From Candidatus Pullichristensenella stercorigallinarum (GTDB lineage Bacteria > Bacillota > Clostridia > Christensenellales > Aristaeellaceae): a stretch of 54,793 nucleotides of DNA. Under the pieces are notes generated by a model, which saw nothing but the letters and a program-made list of their open reading frames with translations, ran no database searches and was not told the DNA's origin. Shown piece after piece: positions 37,514-43,797 of the stretch (its first letter is position 1; each line of letters starts with the position of its first letter). The stretch spans positions 1 to 54,793 of the forward strand of contig DVFZ01000089.1 of assembly GCA_018712945.1 (NCBI GenBank), written 5' to 3'. Position numbers and translations under genes: made by a program.

Positions 37514-38719
37514 TCACATTGTCGGCTCATTTTTGTCGCTGATCGGCCCAAGCCTGTAAGTCAGCATGATATTGGAATTGGCTTGCTCCTTATAGAACGC
37601 GCGCCGGATGCGCTCCACGACCATTTTGCAGGTATCATAGTTGACCGTGGGCAAAAGCAGCGCGTATTGGGAGGGGCTGAACTGGGTGATGATGTCGCCC
37701 TTGCGCAGATTGGAACTGAGCACACGCAAAAGGCGTTTCATTACGTCGTCCATTTTCAGTGGCTCCAGCGCCCTTCCATCCACGCGGTCGATCTTCATCA
37801 AAACGATGAACATCGTCAATCCCAGGCGCTCCATGGAACGGATTTGCAGGTTATAAATATCCTTGAAAACGGCGTATTCGCACACAAACGCGCCGGTTAC
37901 ACCGCCCATTTCAGACAGCTCTTTGCGGATAATGTCTATATTCATTTCCAGCTCGTTGCCCGCGGTGATAATCTGCTTATAGAATTCCTGAATGCCGGCG
38001 GGCGGCTGGGAACCGAGGTAGCGGTAATACATGTGGGTGGCATGGCGGTATTGCTGGAGGGATTCGTTGTTACGCCCCGATTTTACGAGCGCGTCCATCA
38101 GGTCAAGATGTAACCGCTCGTCAAAGGCGTCTATATCCAGCGCCACGCGGCTGGCGCGGATGATTTCATCATAATCCTCCACGGCGCGCAACATGTCGAT
38201 ATATTTATAGATACATTTCATGTAACGGTTGTGCAGATCCACGCTGCGGGGAACCACCCATGTCTCCCCCGCCCCATAGGGCAGCAGATCGCCCGTATAA
38301 AGCGATAAAAGGCGCGTGAATTTGGCGCGCGTTTCCGCGTTGAGCGTATCGGCCATGACAAGCTCGTCGCAGAGGGTTTCAAACTCGTAAATATCTACCT
38401 CGCAGTTCGCAATCGCGTTAAAACGGTAAGAGCCGCGATTGGTGGCGATGCAGGCCGGCAGCTCCTTGCTGATGGTGGAAAGCAGTGAGCGCGTGCGGCT
38501 TACGAGCGTTTTCAGGGCATTTTCCGGGTTGCTTGATTCGTCGTTCGGCCACAGGGCCTCGTACAATTCAATGCAGGGCACGCTCTTCCCACGCTGCAAA
38601 ATCAAGTATTGCAGCAGCATGCTGCCCTTTTTCGTCTTACATATCTTTTCATCGCTGACTACGCCATCTGCAAAGACATGAAAGCCGCCCAGCATTTTGA
38701 TTTGCACTTTTACAGCCAC
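37514..38719 (-). CDS. SARP/BTAD-type regulator with degenerate GGDEF-like tail
   Basis: A 401-residue transcription regulator. Residues about 5-95 form an OmpR/SARP-type winged helix (KMLGGFHVFADGVV, LLQYLILQRGKSVP and the ALKTLVSRTRSLL recognition region), 100-250 a helical BTAD domain, and 280-390 a fold resembling GGDEF: RVLSSNLRKGDIITQFSPSQYALLLP matches the usual LR-x-D-x-x-x-R-G-G-D-E-F-x-x-LLP layout, with the catalytic GGDEF replaced by FSPSQ-Y. Cyclase activity is not expected; nucleotide or protein sensing is possible. Start is GTG (38719) or a TTG three codons earlier; AAAGGGG fits the GTG better. It sits between the filament operon and the secreted-protein genes. Confidence 0.82.
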   Translation of the reverse strand: MAVKVQIKMLGGFHVFADGVVSDEKICKTKKGSMLLQYLILQRGKSVPCIELYEALWPNDESSNPENALKTLVSRTRSLLSTISKELPACIATNRGSYRFNAIANCEVDIYEFETLCDELVMADTLNAETRAKFTRLLSLYTGDLLPYGAGETWVVPRSVDLHNRYMKCIYKYIDMLRAVEDYDEIIRASRVALDIDAFDERLHLDLMDALVKSGRNNESLQQYRHATHMYYRYLGSQPPAGIQEFYKQIITAGNELEMNIDIIRKELSEMGGVTGAFVCEYAVFKDIYNLQIRSMERLGLTMFIVLMKIDRVDGRALEPLKMDDVMKRLLRVLSSNLRKGDIITQFSPSQYALLLPTVNYDTCKMVVERIRRAFYKEQANSNIMLTYRLGPISDKNEPTM

Positions 38720-38740
38720 TGTTTTCAACCCCTTTCGTTA

Positions 38741-38783
38741 CACACAGTAAACACATCCAAAAACAGCAATGTGTTTTGTGTGC
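38741..38783 (-). promoter_or_regulatory. Long hairpin in the leader of the SARP gene
   Basis: CACACA and AAACACAT on one arm pair with ATGTGTTT and TGTGTG on the other (14 pairs, a two-base bulge, 13-base loop). It lies just before the AAAGGGG ribosome site, so it could affect translation or mRNA stability. Confidence 0.5.
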
Positions 38784-38800
38784 CACCGAATGGCATTTTA

Positions 38801-38829
38801 TTATACCACATTATAGTAATGTTGTCATT
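38801..38829 (-). promoter_or_regulatory. Promoter of the SARP gene with inverted repeat in spacer
   Basis: On the minus strand ATGACA (38829-38824) and perfect TATAAT (38806-38801), spacer 17. The spacer holds a perfect inverted repeat ACATTA-CTA-TAATGT (38809-38823), a likely operator between the two boxes. Confidence 0.7.
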
Positions 38830-38905
38830 ACGCAAAATTCACAAAGCTTTGTTCTATATCGTCTCTCCGCCGGCCGTATTTCGACAGACTTCGGTTTTTT
38901 ATCGC

Positions 38906-40012
38906 TTACAGCCGCTTTTCCAGCGTTTCTGGCTGGATCGCATACAGCAGCGCATCATCGCGGCTAATCATGCCCTCTTTGTAAAGGCGATAGAGATCCG
39001 CGTCCATGGCGCGCATGCCCTCGGCTGCTCCGGAGAAGATGACATTGTCGAGCTGATGCACTTTTCCTTCGCGGATCATATTGCGCACGGCGCGGTTTAC
39101 ACGCATCACCTCGAAAGCCGGCACACGGCCGCCCTTCTGGCAGGGCAGGAGCTGTTGGGAAACGACAGCCTGCAATACCATGGAAAGTTGCACGCGCACC
39201 TGCTGTTGCTGCTGCGCGGGGAATACGTCAATCAGGCGGTCGATGGTCTTGGCCGCCCCGACCGTATGCAGCGTTGAAAACAGAAGATGGCCGGTTTCCG
39301 CCGCTGTAAGGGCGGTAGAGATGGTTTCATAATCGCGCATCTCGCCCAGAAGGATTACATCCGGAGCCTGGCGCAAGGAAGCCCGCAGCGCCGTTTGAAA
39401 GGTTTCGGTATCGTGCGCCACCTCGCGCTGGCTGACGATGCTCATTGTATGCGGATAGAGGAACTCGATTGGATCCTCTATGGTGATGATATGCTCCATG
39501 CGCGTGTGATTGATGCGGTCAATCAGGCAGGCAAGGGTTGTGCTTTTGCCGCTTCCGGCGCTGCCCGTCACCAGCACAAGCCCACGCCGCATCTCTGAAA
39601 GCGCCATAACCTCCTCGGGAATGTGGAGCGTGGCGGCGTCGGGCAATCCAAATGGAACCACACGCAAAACCGCCGCCAAAGTACCGCGCTGGCGGTAGGC
39701 ATTGCAGCGAAACCGACTAACGTCTGCAAGCGAAAAGGAGAAATCATCATCGCCGGTGCTCTCCAGGGAATCCGCCTCGCGCGTACCGGCCAGCCGGTAG
39801 ATCTGCGCGATCATGCGGCTGGTATCCCGGGGGAGCATGCGCTCCTTGGTCAAAGAGACCAGCTTGCCATCGCACTTAACTGTAACCGGCGCGCCGGGCA
39901 GAATAAACAGATCCGAGGCGTGCAGGGAAAGCCCCAGCTTGAGCAGCTCAATCAGCGCCGTCTCGTCATCCAGGCCCTCAATAGAGACTGGTGTCAGGCG
40001 ATCAACGTCCAT
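38906..40012 (-). CDS. pilT: PilT-type twitching-motility ATPase
   Basis: A hexameric cytoplasmic ATPase of the type II/IV secretion family that powers pilus retraction. The 368 residues have the N-terminal PilT domain (LGLSLHASDLFILPGAPV), Walker A GSAGSGKST near residue 153, the Asp box IITIEDPIEFLY, Walker B DVILLGEMRD, and the His box ETGHLLFSTLHT. The gene overlaps the preceding minor-pilin gene by 19 bases and is last in the operon. PilT rather than PilB is favoured by length and by the absence of the PilB N domain and zinc-type cysteines. No PilB is encoded in the window. Confidence 0.93.
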   Translation of the reverse strand: MDVDRLTPVSIEGLDDETALIELLKLGLSLHASDLFILPGAPVTVKCDGKLVSLTKERMLPRDTSRMIAQIYRLAGTREADSLESTGDDDFSFSLADVSRFRCNAYRQRGTLAAVLRVVPFGLPDAATLHIPEEVMALSEMRRGLVLVTGSAGSGKSTTLACLIDRINHTRMEHIITIEDPIEFLYPHTMSIVSQREVAHDTETFQTALRASLRQAPDVILLGEMRDYETISTALTAAETGHLLFSTLHTVGAAKTIDRLIDVFPAQQQQQVRVQLSMVLQAVVSQQLLPCQKGGRVPAFEVMRVNRAVRNMIREGKVHQLDNVIFSGAAEGMRAMDADLYRLYKEGMISRDDALLYAIQPETLEKRL

Positions 40013-40449
40013 CCCGCGTCCTCCTCAAATTCCGTCGTATCGTTTGCCTCCAGCCAGCGGTCCAAAATCAGAAATCGGTTTGTTTCTTCCAAGGGAAGGA
40101 TTTCCACGCTGGCGCAATAAAACCTTGTTTCGCCTGCCTGGGCGCGGTAATCCAGCGTTTCGCCCACTTCCACGCCCACCTGCTCGCGCACCAAACGCGC
40201 ATAGGTTTCCGCGTCTCCCTCCGCTTCTTCTCGCAGGGTGCGTAGCGTTTCATCGAGTTGGCTTGTCCACAGACTAAATTCGGTTTGCGCTGTATAATAC
40301 TCGGCAGACGCCTGTTGCGTGCGTTCGCTCATCTCCATATCGCTGCGCGCGCTGAACAGAGACAGCACGCCCAACATGGTCATCACCAGCACGACGAGGA
40401 TCATCAGGATCGTAGACGCCCCCGGGCCAATCCTTCCCGAACTTCTCAT
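39994..40449 (-). CDS. PilX-like minor pilin candidate (151 aa)
   Basis: A 151-residue protein with a short basic N terminus, GASTILMILVVLVMTMLGVLSLF as a single hydrophobic helix (about residues 11-32), then an amphipathic helix and a small soluble domain. This layout, immediately before pilT and after three similar small genes, is that of a type IV filament minor subunit of the PilX kind, but no canonical prepilin cleavage motif (G then F/M-x-x-x-E) is present. The ATG at 40449 overlaps the preceding stop as ATGA and has AAGGAG upstream. Function is inferred from position and architecture. Confidence 0.6.
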   Translation of the reverse strand: MRSSGRIGPGASTILMILVVLVMTMLGVLSLFSARSDMEMSERTQQASAEYYTAQTEFSLWTSQLDETLRTLREEAEGDAETYARLVREQVGVEVGETLDYRAQAGETRFYCASVEILPLEETNRFLILDRWLEANDTTEFEEDAGWTLIA

Positions 40450-40817
40450 GGCGCGCTCCTTTCCGGGCGGTAACAGGCCGTTTGCATGCTGGTTACCGTA
40501 TCCTCCCCCTGTTGCACGGTGACTGTGCAAGTCTCAAGCGTACCCGCGCCGGTTTCACTGCTTTCGATTTGCGCAAGCACCGCATAGGCAACGCCATCCA
40601 ATATACATTCTTCGCGCGCGGGCAGTTCCTCGCCGGCGCTGAAGCGCTCCAAGGAATCCTGCGCCAAGATTGTAGCGCGGGCCAATGCCTCGCTTTCACG
40701 GCTTATGGTGTTGGAGGCCGCGAACAAACGCAAAAGCGTCATCGCGGAAAGCGCCAGAAACAGCGCCACGATGACAAGTTCACCGAGCATGGCCTTTGTG
40801 CGGCCGCTTTCCCGCAT
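40446..40817 (-). CDS. Pseudopilin-like protein with degenerate cleavage site (123 aa)
   Basis: A 123-residue protein with the N terminus MRESGRTKAMLGELVIVALF, reminiscent of a type IV prepilin: basic leader, then a helix with Glu at the fifth position if cut after the lysine. The usual glycine at -1 is a lysine here, so processing is uncertain. The soluble part has two cysteines (C-I-L-D and T-C-T-V) plus a third near the C terminus, and the length fits a minor PilV/GspI-like subunit. GGAGG lies about eight bases before the ATG and the stop overlaps the next start. Confidence 0.6.
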   Translation of the reverse strand: MRESGRTKAMLGELVIVALFLALSAMTLLRLFAASNTISRESEALARATILAQDSLERFSAGEELPAREECILDGVAYAVLAQIESSETGAGTLETCTVTVQQGEDTVTSMQTACYRPERSAP

Positions 40818-40828
40818 GGCGTTTCCTC

Positions 40829-41299
40829 CTATTCCCACAGCGCCACATGCGCCGTGTAATCCTCGCCGCCCGCGCGCACGCTCAAGCGCAACAGACCGCC
40901 TTCATCCTGGGCCTGGAAATTCTCCAACGTGGCGATCGGCTGCCCTTCCTCCGGGGAAAACTCGATATCCGCCGCGGCAAACACTTCATAAAGCAGGCCT
41001 TGATGGGCATAGATGCGTGTTTCATAAACCGCGCCGTCAATCTCTTCGGACAACACGAGCATATCGTTTCCGACTTCAGTCTTTTCGATAGAAACCTCGC
41101 CAGTGGCAGCACGCAGTTTCCCCGTGACATAAGCCATCGCCGTGCGCGCCTCGTGGTTAACCGCGGCACGCTCCACCACCGAGCGGTAAACGCCCGCGCC
41201 GAGCACCACCGTCAAAAGCGCCATCAGCGCAAACACAGCCACAATAAGGAAAAGGCTGACGCCGCTGGCGGCCCGCAGGCCAAAGCGCCTTTCGTTCAC
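40829..41299 (-). CDS. DUF4860-like filament-operon protein (156 aa)
   Basis: A 156-residue protein with one N-terminal helix (SGVSLFLIVAVFALMALLTVVLG) and a beta-rich C-terminal part (YETRIYAHQGLLYEVF, IATLENFQAQ). The arrangement recalls clostridial DUF4860 proteins found in type IV pilus loci; the name is tentative. GTG start overlaps the preceding TGA as GTGA. Glu at the fifth position of a prepilin is not found. It is probably a filament minor subunit or a membrane accessory. Confidence 0.6.
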   Translation of the reverse strand: MNERRFGLRAASGVSLFLIVAVFALMALLTVVLGAGVYRSVVERAAVNHEARTAMAYVTGKLRAATGEVSIEKTEVGNDMLVLSEEIDGAVYETRIYAHQGLLYEVFAAADIEFSPEEGQPIATLENFQAQDEGGLLRLSVRAGGEDYTAHVALWE

Positions 41300-41607
41300 G
41301 TACCCGCCCCCTCTCCCAGCGCCACGACGCGCACCGTGGGCAGCACGTTATCGGCAAAACTGGAAAAGAACACGGCATAGTGCTCCTCATCGACGTCCAC
41401 GCCGTAGTTTTCCTCCAAATACTGAAGCGAGGAAGGGTAACGCCCCTCCACCGCATAGCAGGTGACCAACGCGCGCTGAATGGCTTCCTCCAAGAGCGCG
41501 CGCTGCTCCTGCGACGCCTGGCGCGCGTTCAAAGAGGCCGCGCCATAAAACGCGCCCACCATCAGCGCCATTACGCACAGGGCGATCACCCAACCGCGTC
41601 TTTTCAT
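41296..41607 (-). CDS. Small GspG-like pseudopilin candidate (103 aa)
   Basis: A 103-residue protein: basic start MKRRG, a helix (WVIALCVMALMVGAFYGAASL), then an amphipathic helix and the short motif CYAVEGRYPSSLQYLEENYG, which resembles the GxYP-L-L segment after the helix of GspG/PilE-type major pseudopilins. The prepilin Gly/Glu pair is missing, so it may be a non-processed relative. Spaced 12 bases after pilC and with GGGAGG before the ATG; its stop overlaps the next start by four bases. Confidence 0.6.
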   Translation of the reverse strand: MKRRGWVIALCVMALMVGAFYGAASLNARQASQEQRALLEEAIQRALVTCYAVEGRYPSSLQYLEENYGVDVDEEHYAVFFSSFADNVLPTVRVVALGEGAGT

Positions 41608-41619
41608 AGGAGCCTCCCT

Positions 41620-42678
41620 TTAAATCATCGAGGAGAGTATGCCGGCCAGGGGCAGCATCACCGAAAGCAGGATCGCGCCGGCAACGATGGCCAGCAGCGT
41701 GACAAGCAACGGCTCGATCAATGCCTCGGCATTGGAAACTTCGCGGTCAAACCGCTCATGGTAGATATCCGCCAGGCGCGCAAGCACATTATCCACCTGC
41801 CCGGCAGCCGCGCCCGCGCGCAGCATTCTCGCATGCAGGGAGTCAAAAACCTCCGCCTCGGCCACCGCATCGCTGAATGCCTTGCCCTCTGACACGGCCT
41901 TTTGCACGCGCACAACCTTTTCGCGCATCTCTCCCGGGCCGGAAAGCTCCTCCACCAGCGGCAGCGCGTCTTCAATGGGATAGCCGCTGCTGATGAGCAT
42001 GGTCATGGCCGAAGCGAACCGCTCCGCATTCAGGGCCGCGCTGACGCGCCGCAAGACGGGCACATGGCGGGCAAGCCAGGCAAGTACGCGCTGCCGCAAT
42101 TTCGTGCGCATCAGCACGCCGACGGCCAGCACCGCGAGGATCAGCATGCCGACAAGCACCATGGCCACCACGCCGATGATCATGCCCACCTGGGTCACGC
42201 CCTCGGCCGTGGCGTACAACCCCGAACCGAGGCTGCGCAGCACCTGGGAAAACACCGGCATGACGCAGAACACCACCACAGCGATGATCGCGCCCATCAA
42301 AAGCGTGAGCACAGCGGGATAGAGCACTGCCTGGCGGATGTTGCGGCGCACGCGCGTTTCACGCGCATAGGCATCGCCCAAAGCGCCAAGCACATCGTCC
42401 AATTTGCCGGACTGCTCGCCCACGCGCACCATGCGCATGGCATAGACGGGCAAGACCGGCGCGATTTCCAATGCCTGCGTCAGCGACCCGGTTTGCGAAA
42501 TTGCCTCCGAAAGCCTGCCCAGCAGCGCGCCAGAACGCATATCGCGAAAGTCCTCGCACAGCGCCGTCAGGCCGTCGGCAAGGGGAATGCCGCTTCTAAG
42601 CACCATCGCCGCCTGCGAGCAAAACAGGGCTGTTTCCTCCGCGCTGAGGCAGCCGGGCGTGTTTTTGGAAGGTGTCAA
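41620..42678 (-). CDS. pilC: PilC/GspF inner-membrane platform protein
   Basis: The polytopic membrane core on which type IV pili and type II secretion filaments are assembled. The 352 residues contain two T2SSF domains: residues about 17-150 (FCSQAAMVLRSGIPLADGL, GEQSGKLDDVL) and 215-350 (FASAMTMLISSGYPIEDAL, AGAAAGQVDNVL), separated and followed by membrane helices. The start is a TTG overlapping the transglutaminase-like stop (TTGA) with AGGAGG seven bases upstream. A longer upstream open frame overlaps the previous gene and was rejected. The two-domain length is normal. Confidence 0.9.
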   Translation of the reverse strand: MTPSKNTPGCLSAEETALFCSQAAMVLRSGIPLADGLTALCEDFRDMRSGALLGRLSEAISQTGSLTQALEIAPVLPVYAMRMVRVGEQSGKLDDVLGALGDAYARETRVRRNIRQAVLYPAVLTLLMGAIIAVVVFCVMPVFSQVLRSLGSGLYATAEGVTQVGMIIGVVAMVLVGMLILAVLAVGVLMRTKLRQRVLAWLARHVPVLRRVSAALNAERFASAMTMLISSGYPIEDALPLVEELSGPGEMREKVVRVQKAVSEGKAFSDAVAEAEVFDSLHARMLRAGAAAGQVDNVLARLADIYHERFDREVSNAEALIEPLLVTLLAIVAGAILLSVMLPLAGILSSMI

Positions 42679-43514
42679 TATACCGCCTCCTCCGTATACT
42701 GCTGAATATTGGTAAAGGTCACGGCGGAAGTGGCGTCGTAGCGCACCCATTCGCCGTCGATATAGACATTGTTCCAGGCGTGATACATGGCGTCCGCATA
42801 GCCCATGACCATCTGCGTGGGGATGCCCTGCGAGCGCAGAAGCGCGCACATCATGGCGGCAAAGTCAAAGCAGATGCCCATTTTCGTTTCCAATACTTCG
42901 TCCAAATCCGGCACATAGCCCGTCTGTTGGCCGGCTGCGACCATCATGGCCGCCATATAATCGTAAATCATATTCGAAGTGATATAGTTATAGACCGCCT
43001 GCACCTTTTCCTGATCGCTCGTTAGCCCCGCGCAAATCTCTGCGCCGAGCTGGACGACCGCGCTATCCTGCGTATACCAGCTATAGCGATTGGGCGAAAG
43101 GAACGGCGCGTTTTCATCGCTCATCTCCGCCCTCACGGTGCGGGAAAGCACCTGGGAATAGCTGTTGCCCTGTACTTGCTGATAGACCACCACCGTATAA
43201 TCGCGGCTGCCGTCCTGCAGGGGGTAGACGTCGTATTCCCCATCGCCGTCCAGGTCGTAGGTATACTGGTTGTCGCCGGTAATGCGCACTTTCAACTTTT
43301 TGCTGCTGGACATGCGCACCATTACGTAACCCTGGTTGGCATTGCTGGCGTCCAGCACCGCGCCGCCGCTTTCATAGCGCACAGTACCCGAGGCCTCCGG
43401 ATAAATGGCCACCGAAGCGGCAACCGCCAGCAGCGTCAGCAATACAGCCATAGCCACGGCGATGACCGCCCCGGCTTTTCCGCATCCATGGCTCCGCCCC
43501 AGCTTGCTTTGCAT
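42675..43514 (-). CDS. Membrane-anchored transglutaminase-like protein
   Basis: A 279-residue exported protein at the head of the filament operon. One N-terminal helix (AGAVIAVAMAVLLTLLAVAAS, residues 14-36) anchors it; residues about 40-130 look like an Ig-like beta domain with an acidic DLDGDGEYD segment, and 160-275 form a transglutaminase-like fold with a complete triad: C215 in KMGICFDFAAMMCALLRSQG, H245 in YHAWNNVYIDGEW and D260 in RYDAT. It may be a protease, amidase or cross-linker acting on surface proteins. The stop overlaps the pilC start. GGGGGGCGG precedes the ATG. A good promoter lies about 90 bases upstream. Confidence 0.85.
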   Translation of the reverse strand: MQSKLGRSHGCGKAGAVIAVAMAVLLTLLAVAASVAIYPEASGTVRYESGGAVLDASNANQGYVMVRMSSSKKLKVRITGDNQYTYDLDGDGEYDVYPLQDGSRDYTVVVYQQVQGNSYSQVLSRTVRAEMSDENAPFLSPNRYSWYTQDSAVVQLGAEICAGLTSDQEKVQAVYNYITSNMIYDYMAAMMVAAGQQTGYVPDLDEVLETKMGICFDFAAMMCALLRSQGIPTQMVMGYADAMYHAWNNVYIDGEWVRYDATSAVTFTNIQQYTEEAVY

Positions 43515-43533
43515 GCCGCCCCCCGGATCGTTT

Positions 43534-43556
43534 CCGGCCAGTCCACACTGGGCCGG
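43534..43556 (-). promoter_or_regulatory. Hairpin in leader of the filament operon
   Basis: CCGGCCAGT (43534-43542) pairs with ACTGGGCCGG (43547-43556) with one bulge, 20 bases before the first start codon. There is no T run, so it is a leader structure rather than a terminator. Confidence 0.45.
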
Positions 43557-43569
43557 TCGGAGTATTTGG

Positions 43570-43582
43570 GTTACATTGTAAC
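43570..43582. promoter_or_regulatory. Palindrome GTTACATTGTAAC in leader of the filament operon
   Basis: A perfect 13-bp inverted repeat (GTTACA-T-TGTAAC) about 13 bases downstream of the predicted transcription start. The same GTTAC core is repeated before the secreted-protein run, which suggests a shared regulator. Confidence 0.45.
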
Positions 43583-43601
43583 TTATATCCTATTTACACA
43601 T

Positions 43602-43630
43602 ATTGTAGCAAGGCATCTATTGGAAGTCAA
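43602..43630 (-). promoter_or_regulatory. Promoter of the filament operon
   Basis: On the minus strand TTGACT (43630-43625) and TACAAT (43607-43602), spacer 17. It drives the transglutaminase-like gene to pilT, which overlap or nearly touch throughout. Confidence 0.75.
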
Positions 43631-43740
43631 TGCAAATCCCAGTATTTTCAAAAAATTGTCTCACGAAACAATATATGTAGTATGTTTTGCCGGGAAGCGG
43701 CAATGTCTTCCCTTTCAAGTATCCCGTTTGTATTTTCCCA

Positions 43741-43789
43741 ATAAAACCAAAGGCGGCACGAGCGGGAGTGCATCCCGGTCTCGTGCCGC
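43741..43789 (-). terminator. Intrinsic terminator of the MarR-ABC operon
   Basis: On the minus strand a perfect 10-bp stem GCGGCACGAG/CTCGTGCCGC with an inner GGGA/TCCC pairing is followed by CTTTGGTTTTATT. It begins eight bases after the last ABC gene. Confidence 0.82.
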
Positions 43790-43797
43790 GAACAGGC

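Noticed and set aside
43515-43600. A c-di-GMP riboswitch before the filament operon
   Set aside because: A filament operon would be a natural place for one, but the conserved GEMM core sequences are absent; only a simple hairpin and a palindrome are present.
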